The position numbers and the translations under genes are program-made. DNA of 64,000 bases from Pseudarthrobacter sulfonivorans (lineage in GTDB: Bacteria; Actinomycetota; Actinomycetes; Actinomycetales; Micrococcaceae): contig NZ_CP013747.1 of NCBI RefSeq assembly GCF_001484605.1, forward strand, positions 3,348,001 through 3,412,000, read 5' to 3'. This document shows, piece after piece, positions 8,641 to 24,272 of the stretch (position 1 is its first letter; every line of letters starts with the position of its first letter). Below the pieces are notes generated by a model, which had not been told where the DNA came from, did no database searches, and worked only from the letters and a program-made list of their open reading frames with translations.

Positions 8641-9598
8641 GCACCCTCGCACCCACCGATACCAGCGACCGCAGGACCGGTGCCGCGCACCGGAAACCGG
8701 AACTGATCGACGCCGTTCCGGTCCGCCATCCCGGCCGCTGGGCCGGCGCCGTCCTCATCCTGCTGTTCGCCGCGCTGCTGGGCCAGAGCCTGGTCACCAA
8801 TACTAATTTCCGCTGGGACATCGTCGGCACCTATTTCATGGACGTGCTCGTCATCCAGGGCATCGGCTGGACGTTGCTGCTGACAGTTCTCTCGATGGCG
8901 ATCGCCATCATGCTGGCCATTCTCCTGGCCTTCATGCGCCAGTCGGACAATCCCCTGTTCCGCGGCGTGAGCTGGACCTGGGTCTGGTTCTTCCGCGGCA
9001 CACCGGTCTACACCCAGCTGGTGTTCTGGGGCCTCATTTCCGTTCTTTATCCCAAGATCGCCCTGGGGATTCCATTCGGACCGGAACTGTTCAGCTTCAG
9101 CACCCAGGACGTGATCACCGCCTTCATGGCAGCAATCCTGGGACTGGGGCTGAACGAGTCAGCCTATCTGGCCGAAATTTTCCGCGCCGGCCTGAAGTCC
9201 GTCGACTCCGGCCAGATGGAAGCCGCCGAGGCCCTGGGGATGCGCAAGTCCAAAATCATGTGGCGGATCATTCTGCCCCAGGCCATGCGCGTAATCGTGC
9301 CACCCACCGGCAATGAGACCATCGGGATGCTCAAGACCACCTCGCTGGTGCTCGCGGTGCCGTTCACCCTGGACCTGACATTCGCAACCAACGGCATCGC
9401 CAACCGCAGCTATCTGCCGATTCCGTTGCTGATCGTGGCCGCTCTCTGGTACCTCGTGATCACCAGCATCCTGATGGTGGGCCAGTACTACGTTGAGCGC
9501 CACTTCGGAAAGGGCGTGGACAACATCGTCCCTGCCCCGGTCAAGCCGACCCCTGCGGCCGCCGCAGCCAAAGCACCCAAACAAGAGGATGAGCTACC

Positions 9599-9602
<4 letters not shown>
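8637..9602 (+). CDS. Amino acid ABC transporter permease
   Basis: A 321-residue inner-membrane permease of the HisMQ/GlnP type. Starting at TTG 8637, it overlaps the upstream stop (TTGA). After a 35-residue cytoplasmic N terminus come about five to six membrane helices. The coupling loop [19 protein letters not shown] near residue 198 contains the EAA motif that docks on the ATPase. The C-terminal tail is Ala/Pro/Lys-rich. One permease gene is enough for a homodimeric channel. The gene sits between its binding protein and ATPase. Confidence 0.9.
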
Positions 9603-10387
<785 letters not shown>

Positions 10388-10402
10388 CGGCTCAACCCAG
10401 AC

Positions 10403-10441
10403 GGTCCGGGCGTGATGTGCGAAGGTGATCATGCCCGGACC
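10403..10441 (+). terminator. Hairpin after the amino acid ABC operon
   Basis: GGTCCGGGCGTGAT (10403-10416) pairs with ATCATGCCCGGACC (10428-10441), a 14-bp stem with one G-U pair and an 11-base loop, 15 bp after the ATPase stop. There is no long T tract, as is usual for G+C-rich actinobacterial terminators. Confidence 0.65.
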
Positions 10442-10590
10442 GGCTTTGGTGTCTACGGCCGGGTCACTCGAGCCAAGCCTCGGCGACGCGTCGCGCGAAT
10501 CGGAGTAGCCGCAGGTCAAAGACTCCGGCGCGGTGGCGCGCTGGCTATGATCGAGGTACTGGGTTCTGAGCTGAGGGGGAACACTGGCTG

Positions 10591-11259
10591 ATGAGTGCCG
10601 TTACTGTCGCGCGCAACGTCCGCGTCGCTATCTGGACTGTCATGGCGGTCCTAGTGGCTGGGGGCGTGATCTGGTTCGCCGTGTTTACCGCAAACAAACC
10701 TGCCACGCCCGCGCCGCCGGCGACCGCTGATTCCCAGGTGGCGAGGGAAGACAGCCACCGGCTCACCAGCCCACCGGCCGAAAAAGCCCAGCTGGTCGAG
10801 TTTCTGGACTTCGAATGCGAGGCCTGCCGCGCCGCCGAGCCCTTGGTGGCGGAGCTGAAGGAGGAGTACGGGGACAGGATCACGTTCACCCACCGCTACT
10901 TCCCCCTGCCCGGACACCTGAACTCCGGCACCGCAGCGCTCGCTGTCGAAGCCGCCGCGCGCCAGGGGCACTACGAAGCCATGGTCACGAAGCTGTTCGC
11001 GACCCAGCCGGAGTGGGGCGGAAAGCAGGACTCCCAGGCCGCCCTCTTCCGGACGTACGCCGAAGGGCTCGGCCTCGACATGGCCCGGTTCGATCAGGAC
11101 GTTGCGGCCGAGGACGCCAAGGAACGGATCCGCCGGGACATCGCGGACGGCAAAACCCTCGGCGTCACCGGCACCCCGACGTTCTTCCTCAACGGCGAAA
11201 AACTCACGCTGAACACCGAAGCCCAGTTCCGGCAGCTGCTCGACGACGCCGTCAAGTAG
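10591..11259 (+). CDS. DsbA-like membrane-anchored thioredoxin-fold protein
   Basis: A 222-residue protein with one N-terminal membrane anchor (about residues 12-33) and a DsbA/thioredoxin-4 domain outside the membrane. The active site is Cys76-Glu-Ala-Cys79 in the FLDFECEAC context, and the cis-proline loop is GVTGTPTFF near residue 190. Such proteins oxidise or isomerise disulphides in exported proteins in actinobacteria. It stands alone, 200 bp after the ABC operon and convergent with clpC. A GAGGGGGA stretch lies about 14 bases before ATG 10591. Confidence 0.88.
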   Translation: MSAVTVARNVRVAIWTVMAVLVAGGVIWFAVFTANKPATPAPPATADSQVAREDSHRLTSPPAEKAQLVEFLDFECEACRAAEPLVAELKEEYGDRITFTHRYFPLPGHLNSGTAALAVEAAARQGHYEAMVTKLFATQPEWGGKQDSQAALFRTYAEGLGLDMARFDQDVAAEDAKERIRRDIADGKTLGVTGTPTFFLNGEKLTLNTEAQFRQLLDDAVK

Positions 11260-11644
11260 CGCCGTCACGTAGCGGCCCCGAGGTGGCGCCGGGCCTACGC
11301 CCGCAGCTCCCGGTCAATCCGTTCCATGCGGGCCCGCACCAACTGGAAACGCGCGTCCCCAGATCCGGTCAATCGTGCCAAAGATTTTGGGAGTTGCAAC
11401 GACCGTGCCGCATTAACAGAGAAATCGCCCGGGAAACAGGAAGCACACGCAGCAGGAGAAGGATGAGTTCTTCGCGGTGCTCGATACACGGTTCCTGGAA
11501 TGGCAGCATTCATCCAGCGCCAGTACGACTCCTCCGCATAGCCGTTTAGCCAGCCAATACCTGCCGCCAGGCGACCTGTGATTCTCCGGGCCGTGACACC
11601 GGACTTCAGCCCGCCTCGACGGTAGTCAGACGTGGTTTTCCTGG
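11260..11644. other. Intergenic gap between dsbA-like gene and clpC
   Basis: This 385-bp gap between convergent genes has no convincing gene. On the minus strand a short open frame ending at 11295 finishes with RARMERIDRELRA, which reads like the C terminus of a real protein, but its upstream part does not look coding; it may be a gene remnant. No clear terminator hairpin was recognised. Confidence 0.35.
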
Positions 11645-14140
11645 TTAGCTCGCGGCCGGCAGTGCGTCCGGGATCCGGGGTTTCGTGTTTCCTGCGAAGG
11701 TGAACTGCGCGTCGTCGCCGTCGCCATCCACGTCCACCACAACGATGTCGCCCGGGTGGATCTCTCCGACGAGAATCTTCTCGGAGAGCTGGTCCTCGAT
11801 CTCGCGCTGGATGGTGCGGCGCAGCGGCCGCGCACCCATGGCCGGGTCATACCCGCGGGTTGCCAGCAGCACCTTGGCTGCGGTGGTGAGCTCGATACCC
11901 ATGTCCTTGTCTGCCAGGCGCTGCTCCAGGCGGCCGATCATCAGGTTCACGATCTGGATGATCTCCTCCTGGGTCAGCTGGGGGAACACGATGACGTCGT
12001 CAACACGGTTCAGGAACTCGGGGCGGAAGTGCTGCTTGAGCTCCTCCGTGACCCGGGCGCGCATCCGGTTGTAGCCGGTCTGCGTGTCCGTGCCCGATTG
12101 GAAGCCGGTGGTGACGCTCTTGGAGATGTCCCGCGTGCCCAGGTTGGTGGTCATGATGATCACCGTGTTCTTGAAGTCCACCACCCGGCCATGGCTATCG
12201 GTCAGGCGGCCGTCTTCCAGGATCTGCAGGAGTGAGTTGAACAGGTCCGTGTGCGCCTTCTCCACCTCGTCGAAGAGGACCACGGAGAACGGACGACGCC
12301 GGACCTTCTCGGTCAGCTGGCCGCCTTCGTCGTAACCGACGTAGCCCGGAGGGGCACCGAATAGCCGCGACACTGTGTGCTTCTCCGAGTACTCGGACAT
12401 GTCCAGGGTGATCAGTGCGTCGTCCTCGCCGAACAGGAATTCGGCCAGGGCCTTGGCGAGTTCGGTCTTGCCGACGCCCGTGGGCCCGGCGAAGATGAAC
12501 GAACCGCCGGGACGCTTCGGGTCCTTCAGGCCTGCACGGGTACGGCGGATGGCCCGCGAAACCGACCTAATCGCCTCATCCTGGCCCACCACGCGCTGGT
12601 GCAGCTCGTCTTCCATCCTCAGCAGACGGCTGGACTCCTCCTCGGTCAGCTTGAACACCGGAATACCGGTGGCATTCGCCAGCACCTCCGCGATCAGATC
12701 CTCATCCACCTCGGAGATATCGTCCATGCCGCCGGTCTTCCAGTGGCGTTCCTTCTCTCGACGCTGCGCGACGAGCTTCTGCTCCTGGTCGCGCAGCGAA
12801 GCGGCACCCGCGTAGTCCTCCGCATCCAACGCGGACTCCTTCTCCATCTTCAGCTTGGCGATCCGCTCATCCATGGCCTTCAGCTCCGGGGGAGCGCTCA
12901 TCCGGCGGATGCGCAGCCGGGCACCGGCCTCATCGATCAGGTCGATCGCCTTGTCCGGCAGGAAGCGGTCCGAGATGTAACGCTCCGAAAGGTTCGCCGC
13001 GGCGACCAGCGCGCCGTCGGTGATGGTGACCCGGTGGTGCGCCTCGTACCGGTCACGCAGGCCCTTGAGGATCTCGATCGCGTCGGCCACGGAGGGTTCC
13101 TGAACCTGGATCGGCTGGAAGCGGCGCTCAAGCGCGGCATCCTTCTCGATGTGCTTGCGGTAGTCATCCAGCGTCGTGGCACCAATGGTCTGCAGCTCGC
13201 CCCGGGCCAGCAACGGCTTCAGGATCGAAGCCGCATCGATCGCACCCTCGGCCGCACCGGCACCGACAAGGGTGTGGATCTCATCAATGAACAAAAGAAT
13301 ATCCCCGCGGGTGCGGATCTCCTTCAGGACCTTCTTCAGCCGCTCCTCGAAGTCACCGCGATACCGGGAACCGGCCACCACGGAGCCCAGGTCCAGGGTG
13401 TACAGCTGCTTGTCCTTGAGGGTTTCCGGCACGTCGCCGCGGACGATGGCCTGGGCGAGGCCTTCGACGACGGCGGTCTTGCCGACGCCGGGCTCACCGA
13501 TCAGGACAGGGTTGTTCTTGGTACGCCGCGACAGGACCTGCATAACGCGTTCCATCTCGGATTCGCGCCCGATCACGGGATCCAGCTTGTTCTCCCGCGC
13601 AGCCTGCGTCAGGTTGCGGCCGAACTGGTCCAGCACCACGGAACCGGCAGGAGTACCTTCCGGCTGGCCCGGGCCTAGGTCTGCGCCCGTGGTCTCCTTG
13701 CCCTGGTAACCCGAGAGGAGCTGGATGACCTGCTGGCGGACCCTGTCCGGGTCCGCGCCGAGCTTGACGAGCACCTGCGCGGCAACACCCTCACCCTCGC
13801 GGACGAGACCGAGCAGGATGTGCTCGGTGCCGATATAGTTGTGGCCCAACTGCAGGGCCTCGCGCAGGGCCAGCTCCAGCACCTTCTTGGCGCGCGGGGT
13901 GAAGGGGATGTGGCCGGATGGGGACTGCTGGCCCGGGCCGAGGATCTCCTGCACCTGCTCACGCACGCCGTCGAGCGAAATGCTCAAGGACTCAAGAGCT
14001 TTGGCGGCAACGCCTTCACCTTCATGGATCAGACCCAAGAGGATGTGTTCGGTACCAATGTAATTGTGGTTCAGCGTGCGTGCCTCTTCTTGGGCAAGCA
14101 CAACTACTCGACGGGCACGGTCCGTAAATCGCTCAAACAT
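11645..14140 (-). CDS. clpC: ATP-dependent Clp protease ATP-binding subunit ClpC
   Basis: An 831-residue class I Clp/Hsp100 unfoldase that feeds substrates to ClpP. The start at ATG 14140 ([11 protein letters not shown]) is the conserved ClpC start; the open frame extends to 14302 without homology. Two Clp N repeats occupy residues 1-150, the first AAA+ module has GEPGVGKTA and FIDEIHTL, a UVR-type coiled middle domain follows near 415-460, and the second AAA+ module has GPTGVGKTE. The C terminus ends with an Asp/Gly-rich tail (VDVDGDGDD). Full length and intact. It is essential in relatives and usually controlled by ClgR. No ClgR box was identified here. Confidence 0.97.
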   Translation of the reverse strand: MFERFTDRARRVVVLAQEEARTLNHNYIGTEHILLGLIHEGEGVAAKALESLSISLDGVREQVQEILGPGQQSPSGHIPFTPRAKKVLELALREALQLGHNYIGTEHILLGLVREGEGVAAQVLVKLGADPDRVRQQVIQLLSGYQGKETTGADLGPGQPEGTPAGSVVLDQFGRNLTQAARENKLDPVIGRESEMERVMQVLSRRTKNNPVLIGEPGVGKTAVVEGLAQAIVRGDVPETLKDKQLYTLDLGSVVAGSRYRGDFEERLKKVLKEIRTRGDILLFIDEIHTLVGAGAAEGAIDAASILKPLLARGELQTIGATTLDDYRKHIEKDAALERRFQPIQVQEPSVADAIEILKGLRDRYEAHHRVTITDGALVAAANLSERYISDRFLPDKAIDLIDEAGARLRIRRMSAPPELKAMDERIAKLKMEKESALDAEDYAGAASLRDQEQKLVAQRREKERHWKTGGMDDISEVDEDLIAEVLANATGIPVFKLTEEESSRLLRMEDELHQRVVGQDEAIRSVSRAIRRTRAGLKDPKRPGGSFIFAGPTGVGKTELAKALAEFLFGEDDALITLDMSEYSEKHTVSRLFGAPPGYVGYDEGGQLTEKVRRRPFSVVLFDEVEKAHTDLFNSLLQILEDGRLTDSHGRVVDFKNTVIIMTTNLGTRDISKSVTTGFQSGTDTQTGYNRMRARVTEELKQHFRPEFLNRVDDVIVFPQLTQEEIIQIVNLMIGRLEQRLADKDMGIELTTAAKVLLATRGYDPAMGARPLRRTIQREIEDQLSEKILVGEIHPGDIVVVDVDGDGDDAQFTFAGNTKPRIPDALPAAS

Positions 14141-14488
14141 TTCGCCACACTCCTGGCTGCCGCCTACTTTGATGCTACGTCGCCGCAGGCCCTCATGGGG
14201 TGTTCGTCGAGACGCAGGATAGAAAGAGCCGGGTTCCCGTGACTTTCCCATGTAAGCGGCAGGGGTTTTCGCACCGCTATCCGCCACGTCACCGCGTGTC
14301 ACCGTGTGGGCGCAGAGGCACCCGTTCTACACAGTGCGGCACACCCCCGTAGCCCTGACGCCGGTTGCCGCCGCAGTCGCTGCGGGCTCAACGCCACCGC
14401 CGGCCTCCACCTCCGGCGGCGCAACGCCATCGTGAGCGTCCTCGGCGGAACCGCCGTCCACGTGGCACTGGCATCCACACTCGCTGCC
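14141..14488. other. Divergent intergenic region clpC / gcv operon
   Basis: About 350 bp between the clpC start and the gcv promoter. It must contain the clpC promoter on the minus strand, but no box could be assigned with confidence. Short open frames here do not resemble proteins. Confidence 0.4.
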
Positions 14489-14517
14489 TTGCACGCGGCC
14501 TGAAATCCGGCTAACCT
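14489..14517 (+). promoter_or_regulatory. Promoter of the glycine-riboswitch transcript
   Basis: TTGCAC (14489-14494), a 17-bp spacer and TAACCT (14512-14517) form a good promoter. The predicted start near 14524 is about 30 bases before the first aptamer, as expected for this leader. Not verified by mapping. Confidence 0.6.
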
Positions 14518-14554
14518 GTGAGACGTGTCACGGACAAAGTGGCACATGCTTTTG

Positions 14555-14757
14555 ATCTGCGGCGGGAGAGTCCTGCCGGTACGTTCAGCAGGCGCCGTAG
14601 GAGCAAATCCTCCCCAGGAATCTCTCAGGCCCACGTACCGCCGCGGTTAGGCAACTCTGGAAAGTAGTCCGGCAACGGGCTCACCGACGGTGCAAGCGTC
14701 ACCCTGCGGCAAGCAGGTGGGCGCGGAAACTCTCAGGTCCAATACAGAGCGGGGAGG
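14555..14757 (+). ncRNA. Tandem glycine riboswitch (gcvT motif), two aptamers
   Basis: Two glycine aptamers follow each other in the leader of gcvP. The first (about 14558-14645) has GGCGGGAGAGTCC near its 5' side and ATCTCTCAGGCCC on its 3' side, enclosed by a GCGGCGG/CCGCCGC-type closing stem. The second (about 14646-14757) has AACTCTGGAAAG and GGAAACTCTCAGGTCC. The GGAGAG ... CTCTCAGG pairs are the hallmark of the gcvT riboswitch. High glycine should turn expression on, as for other glycine-cleavage operons. Boundaries are approximate. Confidence 0.93.
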
Positions 14758-14808
14758 AACCCGAATCAATGTGGCGTACCCAGCGCGCCACCTGAATTAT
14801 GGAGTTCC
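14751..14808 (+). promoter_or_regulatory. Likely translational expression platform before gcvP
   Basis: GAGGAAC (14754-14760) can pair with GTTCCTT (14804-14810) next to the GGAG ribosome site of gcvP (14801-14804). Nested inside is a perfect GTGGCG/CGCCAC stem (14771-14776 and 14786-14791). No U tract follows, so control of ribosome access is more likely than termination. The folding is read by eye. Confidence 0.5.
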
Positions 14809-14811
14809 TTC

Positions 14812-17664
<2,853 letters not shown>

Positions 17665-17686
17665 ATTCCTGTGAAAGGCTTTCACA

Positions 17687-18799
<1,113 letters not shown>

Positions 18800-19069
18800 G
18801 GTGCTACGGGTTCCGTTGCGGCTGACATCCTCTGCGTGCTGCTCCTTCGTCGCTTTGACGCACGCTGCCGGATGCCACCCACAACGGAACCTCCCCGGGG
18901 GTTGGCGTTGACCGTCCCCCTAGGTGCTTAGGAAGTGCCGCCGACCCTGGCGGTGAGCGGATTCCGGAAGCGTGCGTCAGAGGCGAGGAACGAGCCAGCA
19001 CGCGGAGGAATTCGGTCACCAGCCTCCCAACCCGACCACAACTGACTTCGAAACGTAAGGAAACACAAC
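18800..19069. repeat. Nested inverted repeats between gcvT and gcvH
   Basis: GGTTCCGTTG (18809-18818) is perfectly inverted as CAACGGAACC (18882-18891). A roughly 40-bp unit at 18831-18869, containing the 17-mer TCGCTTTGACGCACGCT (18850-18866), occurs again in inverted, slightly diverged form at 18966-19006. The same 17-mer recurs between glyA and sdaA. The gap contains no gene and ends with the GTAAGGA ribosome site of gcvH. The repeats may be REP-like elements or an RNA-processing site. Confidence 0.75.
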
Positions 19070-19449
19070 ATGGCTAAGGTTGCCGCTGAACTGAAATACT
19101 CCGCCGAGCACGAGTGGATCGCCTTTGATGGCTCTGGTCCGTCCGTTGTTGGCGTGTCCGCTGTTGCCGCTGAGGCGCTGGGTGACATCGTCTACGTGGA
19201 CCTGCCCGAGGTTGGCTCCACGGTCACCGCGGGGGAGACCTGCGGCGAGATCGAGTCCACCAAGTCCGTTTCTGACCTGTACTCCCCGGTGACGGGCGAG
19301 GTCACGGAAATCAACGAAGACGCCGTCGGCGATCCCGCACTGATCAACTCCGATCCGTACGGTGCCGGCTGGCTGTTCAAGGTGACCGTCGAGTCCGAGG
19401 GCCCGCTGCTCTCCGCCCAGGAGTACGCCGAAGTAAACGGTGGCGAGCT

Positions 19450-19453
<4 letters not shown>
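19070..19453 (+). CDS. gcvH: Glycine cleavage system H protein
   Basis: The 127-residue lipoyl carrier of the glycine cleavage complex. The lipoylation lysine lies in the block [15 protein letters not shown] (about residue 67). EHEWI at the N terminus and the Gly-rich turn before the C terminus ([13 protein letters not shown]) are typical. Its stop overlaps the GTG start of glyA by four bases (GTGA), so the two are coupled. The lipoate may be supplied by the LipA gene farther down the same run. Confidence 0.97.
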
Positions 19454-20775
<1,322 letters not shown>

Positions 20776-20978
20776 CGTCCGGGACCGGCGGACCGGACTT
20801 TTCACGCGTGCTGCGCCCCACCGGCTCCCTAGCCTCGCAAGCTCGGCCAGGGAACCCGGCCGGCGTGGGCCCACCTCGCTTTGACGCACGCTTTCGAAAA
20901 GCCTGGCTCCGCCGGCCCCTCGTGCAGCACCGTGTTCGGGCGCACATCTCTGAAGAATTACTTAGTTAGGAAACGCAC
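20776..20978. repeat. Repeat-bearing gap between glyA and sdaA
   Basis: A 203-bp gap with a second exact copy of TCGCTTTGACGCACGCT (20876-20892), flanked upstream by CACGCGTGCTGCGCC, which resembles the other end of the gcvT-gcvH repeat with about 45 bp inserted. No gene is seen. GTTAGGAAAC serves as ribosome site for sdaA. Confidence 0.65.
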
Positions 20979-22376
20979 ATGGCCGTTGGAGTCTTTGATT
21001 TGTTCTCCGTCGGGATCGGGCCTTCGAGCTCTCACACTGTTGGGCCCATGCGGGCTGCTGCGGTGTTTGCTGAGGAGGTGAAGGGCTCCGGCAGCCTGGA
21101 CAAGGTGGCCGGGCTGCGGGTGGACCTGTACGGGTCGCTGGCGGCAACCGGCCACGGCCACGGCACCATGACGGCCGTCCTGCTGGGCCTGGAGGGTTTC
21201 CACCCCGAAAAGATCCTGCCGGCCGAGGTGGAGGAGCGGCTCGCCGCCATCGCCGAAACCGGCACCCTCCAGCTCGCCGGTTCCGTGCCCCTGCCGTACG
21301 GGGTCAAGGACATGGTCCTGCGCCCGCTCACAGTCCTGCCGCGGCACACCAACGGCATGACCTTCACGGTCACTGACGAGGCAGGCGAGGTCCTGCACAA
21401 GGCCACGTTCTTCTCCGTCGGCGGCGGCTTCATCGTCCGCGAAGGCGAAGAGGACGCGGCCCTGAAGGAACTCGACGAGTCCAAGAAGGAACTGCCGCTG
21501 CCGTTCCGCACCGCCGCGGAGCTGCTGGGCCGGTGCCAGTCCAAGGGCCTGTCCATCGGCGACATCATGTTCGTCAACGAGCGCGCTTCCCGCACCGAAC
21601 AAGAAATCCGCGAAGGCCTGCTGCACATCTACTCCGTCATGGAGGAGTGTGTGGCAACCAGCCTCAAGCGCGAGGGGCTGCTGCCCGGCGGACTGAAGGT
21701 CCGCCGTCGTGCTCCGGACTGGCATGAGCGGCTCGAAAAGGAGGACAAAGACCGGGACCCGAAGTACTGGCAGGAATGGGTGAACCTCATCGCCCTGGCA
21801 GTGAACGAGGAGAACGCGTCCGGCGGCCGGGTTGTCACGGCACCCACCAACGGCGCCGCGGGGATCATCCCGGCGGTCCTGTATTACGCACTGCATTTCG
21901 CACCCGGCATGGACAAGGCCACGCAGGAAGACCGCGACGACGTTGTGGTCAAGTTCCTGCTCACGGCCGGTGCCATCGGGGTGCTGTACAAGGAGCAGGC
22001 GTCCATTTCGGGTGCCGAGGTGGGCTGCCAGGGTGAGGTGGGATCGGCGTCGTCCATGGCGGCCGGCGCACTCGCCGAGGTGCTGGGCGGCACACCCCAG
22101 CAGGTGGAGAACGCGGCGGAGATCGCGATGGAACACAACCTGGGCCTGACGTGCGATCCGATCGGCGGGCTGGTCCAGGTGCCGTGCATCGAACGCAACG
22201 CGATCGCGGCGGCGAAGGCCATCAACGCCGCGAAGATGGCGCTGTGGGGGGACGGTACGCACCGGGTGTCCCTGGACGAGGTGATCGTGACCATGCGCGA
22301 GACCGGCAGGGACATGAGCTCCAAGTACAAGGAAACAGCCATGGGCGGCCTCGCCGTCAACGTAGTGGAATGCTAA
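20979..22376 (+). CDS. sdaA: L-serine ammonia-lyase (single-chain, Fe-S type)
   Basis: A 465-residue L-serine dehydratase that converts serine to pyruvate and ammonia with a 4Fe-4S cluster. It is the single-chain form with beta domain first ([20 protein letters not shown]) and alpha domain second (EEC near 225; [39 protein letters not shown]). The cluster-type cysteines in the second half are present. In this operon it drains the serine made by GcvPTH and GlyA into central metabolism. It precedes lipA by 13 bp. Confidence 0.96.
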   Translation: MAVGVFDLFSVGIGPSSSHTVGPMRAAAVFAEEVKGSGSLDKVAGLRVDLYGSLAATGHGHGTMTAVLLGLEGFHPEKILPAEVEERLAAIAETGTLQLAGSVPLPYGVKDMVLRPLTVLPRHTNGMTFTVTDEAGEVLHKATFFSVGGGFIVREGEEDAALKELDESKKELPLPFRTAAELLGRCQSKGLSIGDIMFVNERASRTEQEIREGLLHIYSVMEECVATSLKREGLLPGGLKVRRRAPDWHERLEKEDKDRDPKYWQEWVNLIALAVNEENASGGRVVTAPTNGAAGIIPAVLYYALHFAPGMDKATQEDRDDVVVKFLLTAGAIGVLYKEQASISGAEVGCQGEVGSASSMAAGALAEVLGGTPQQVENAAEIAMEHNLGLTCDPIGGLVQVPCIERNAIAAAKAINAAKMALWGDGTHRVSLDEVIVTMRETGRDMSSKYKETAMGGLAVNVVEC

Positions 22377-22389
22377 GGGAAGAGAACTG

Positions 22390-23400
22390 ATGACACTGGC
22401 ACCAGAAGGCCGGAAGCTGCTGCGCGTTGAGCAGCGCAACTCTGCAGTACCTGTGGAGCGGAAGCCGGAGTGGATCAAGGCGAAGGTCCAGATGGGTCCG
22501 GAGTATGTCCAGCTCAAGAACCTGGTCAAGAAGGAAGGCCTGCACACGGTGTGTGAGGAGGCCGGCTGCCCGAACATTTTTGAGTGCTGGGAAGACAAGG
22601 AAGCCACGTTCCTGATCGGCGGGTCCGAGTGCACCCGGCGCTGTGATTTCTGCCAGATCGACACGGGCAAGCCGTCCCCGGTGGACATGTTTGAGCCGAC
22701 GAAGGTGGCCCGGTCGGTCCTGGCCATGCAGCTGCGCTACGCCACAGTCACGGGGGTGGCCCGGGATGACCTGGCCGATGAGGGTGTCTGGCTGTATGCC
22801 GAGACGGTCCGGAAGATCCACGAGCTGAACCCGGGCACCGGTGTCGAACTGCTGATCCCTGACTTCTCCGGCAAGCCCGAACACATCGCGGCGATCTGTG
22901 ATTCGAAGCCGGAGGTCTTCGCGCACAACGTCGAGACCGTGCCCCGGATTTTCAAGCGGATCCGGCCCGCGTTCCGGTATGACCGGTCCCTGGATGTCAT
23001 CACCCAGGGCCGCAAGCTCGGGATGGTGACCAAGTCCAACCTGATCCTGGGCATGGGCGAGACCCGTGAGGAAATCTCCGAGGCGTTGCGGGACCTGCAT
23101 GAGGCAGGGTGTGACCTGATCACCATTACCCAGTACCTCCGCCCGAGTGAGCGGCACCTGCCGGTGGACCGCTGGGTCAAGCCGCAGGAGTTCGTGGACC
23201 TGCAGGACGAGGCCAACGAGATCGGCTTCCTCGGCGTGATGTCGGGCCCGCTGGTCCGTTCCTCCTACCGTGCCGGCCGGCTCTGGGCCACCGCGATGCG
23301 CAAGAAGGGCTGGGAAATCCCCGCCGAACTCGCCCACATCGAGTCCTCCGGCAGCACCCGCCAGGAAGCCAGCTCATTGCTGGCAGCCCACGCCAGCTGA
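22390..23400 (+). CDS. lipA: Lipoyl synthase LipA
   Basis: A 336-residue radical-SAM enzyme that inserts two sulphurs into octanoyl chains on carrier proteins. The auxiliary cluster motif [12 protein letters not shown] and the radical-[11 protein letters not shown] are both present, followed by the conserved RSSYRAG near the C terminus ([10 protein letters not shown]). Placement 13 bp after sdaA and within the glycine-cleavage transcript suggests it supplies lipoate for GcvH. No lipB or lplA is present in the window. Confidence 0.97.
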   Translation: MTLAPEGRKLLRVEQRNSAVPVERKPEWIKAKVQMGPEYVQLKNLVKKEGLHTVCEEAGCPNIFECWEDKEATFLIGGSECTRRCDFCQIDTGKPSPVDMFEPTKVARSVLAMQLRYATVTGVARDDLADEGVWLYAETVRKIHELNPGTGVELLIPDFSGKPEHIAAICDSKPEVFAHNVETVPRIFKRIRPAFRYDRSLDVITQGRKLGMVTKSNLILGMGETREEISEALRDLHEAGCDLITITQYLRPSERHLPVDRWVKPQEFVDLQDEANEIGFLGVMSGPLVRSSYRAGRLWATAMRKKGWEIPAELAHIESSGSTRQEASSLLAAHAS

Positions 23401-23441
23401 CCGCTCCTGTGTTCAGAGCCGAGATCCAGAAAGGACCAAAG

Positions 23442-24272
23442 ATGTTCCCTACAAGAATCGAAATCATCCCCTCAACCGGGATTGTTGACCAGGTCCAGGC
23501 GCTGGTTCCGCTGACCACCACGCTGACCATGACGTGCCTGCCGCACCACGGCATCGAGCGGACCATGCGCGCCTCGGTGGAGCTGAGCACGCTCGGCTAC
23601 ACCGTCATCCCGCACCTGGCCGCGCGCAGCATCCACGACCGGGCCGAGCTGACCCGGATCATGCGGGAGTGCGACGGCGCCGGGATCGGCGAGGTGTTTG
23701 TGATCGGCGGCGACCGGAAGCAGCCCGCCGGACCGTACGAGTCAGCCCTCCCGCTGCTCGAGGACATCGCCCAGTACACCGGTGGCCGGATGCGGGCAGG
23801 CGTGGCAGGCTACCCGGAAGGCCACCCGACGGTGGCGGCCCTGGACCTGATCGACGCCCTGCAGGACAAGCAGCACCTGGCCACGCACGTGGTCGCCCAG
23901 ATGTGCTTTGACGCCCCCAAAATCCTCGACTATGCGGCGCTTCTGCGCCGCGAAGGCGTGAACCTGCCCGTCTGGGCGGGCGTGGCGGGGTCCGTCCCGC
24001 GGACCAAGCTGGTGGCACTTGCCTCGCAGATCGGCGTCGGAAGTTCCCTGAAGTTCCTCAGCAGCAAAGGAACTTTGGCGCGCAAGCTACTCAGCGGCGA
24101 TCGCTACTCACCTCACACCCTGGTGGCCGGGCTCGAAAGCCAGCCCGGCATAGCAGGGATCCACCTCTACAGCTTCAACAACCTCGATGCGGTCCCCAAC
24201 GAAGCGGGCCTCGCATCATCCCCAACGGCACTCCAGCCAGCATCGATTCGAGGAGCAGCACGTGAGTACTGA
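23442..24272 (+). CDS. Methylenetetrahydrofolate reductase-like protein
   Basis: A 276-residue TIM-barrel protein of the MTHFR family, predicted to reduce 5,10-methylene-THF to 5-methyl-THF or to act on a related folate. Recognisable parts are the early strand TRIEIIPSTG, VIPHLAARS, and FVIGGDRKQPAG. ATG 23442 follows an AGAAAGGA ribosome site. The family is clear, but it is shorter and more divergent than housekeeping MetF; in C1 clusters such paralogues may have a catabolic role. Its stop lies 11 bases inside the next gene. I leave out a symbol because the physiological direction is uncertain. Confidence 0.85.
   Translation: MFPTRIEIIPSTGIVDQVQALVPLTTTLTMTCLPHHGIERTMRASVELSTLGYTVIPHLAARSIHDRAELTRIMRECDGAGIGEVFVIGGDRKQPAGPYESALPLLEDIAQYTGGRMRAGVAGYPEGHPTVAALDLIDALQDKQHLATHVVAQMCFDAPKILDYAALLRREGVNLPVWAGVAGSVPRTKLVALASQIGVGSSLKFLSSKGTLARKLLSGDRYSPHTLVAGLESQPGIAGIHLYSFNNLDAVPNEAGLASSPTALQPASIRGAAREY

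Noticed and set aside
12377..13678. A 433-residue open frame antisense to clpC
   Set aside because: The ClpC motifs on the other strand are unambiguous and this frame has no recognisable sequence.
14141..14302. A 54-residue N-terminal extension of ClpC to GTG 14302
   Set aside because: ClpC starts at [11 protein letters not shown] in the family, and the extra residues show no similarity.
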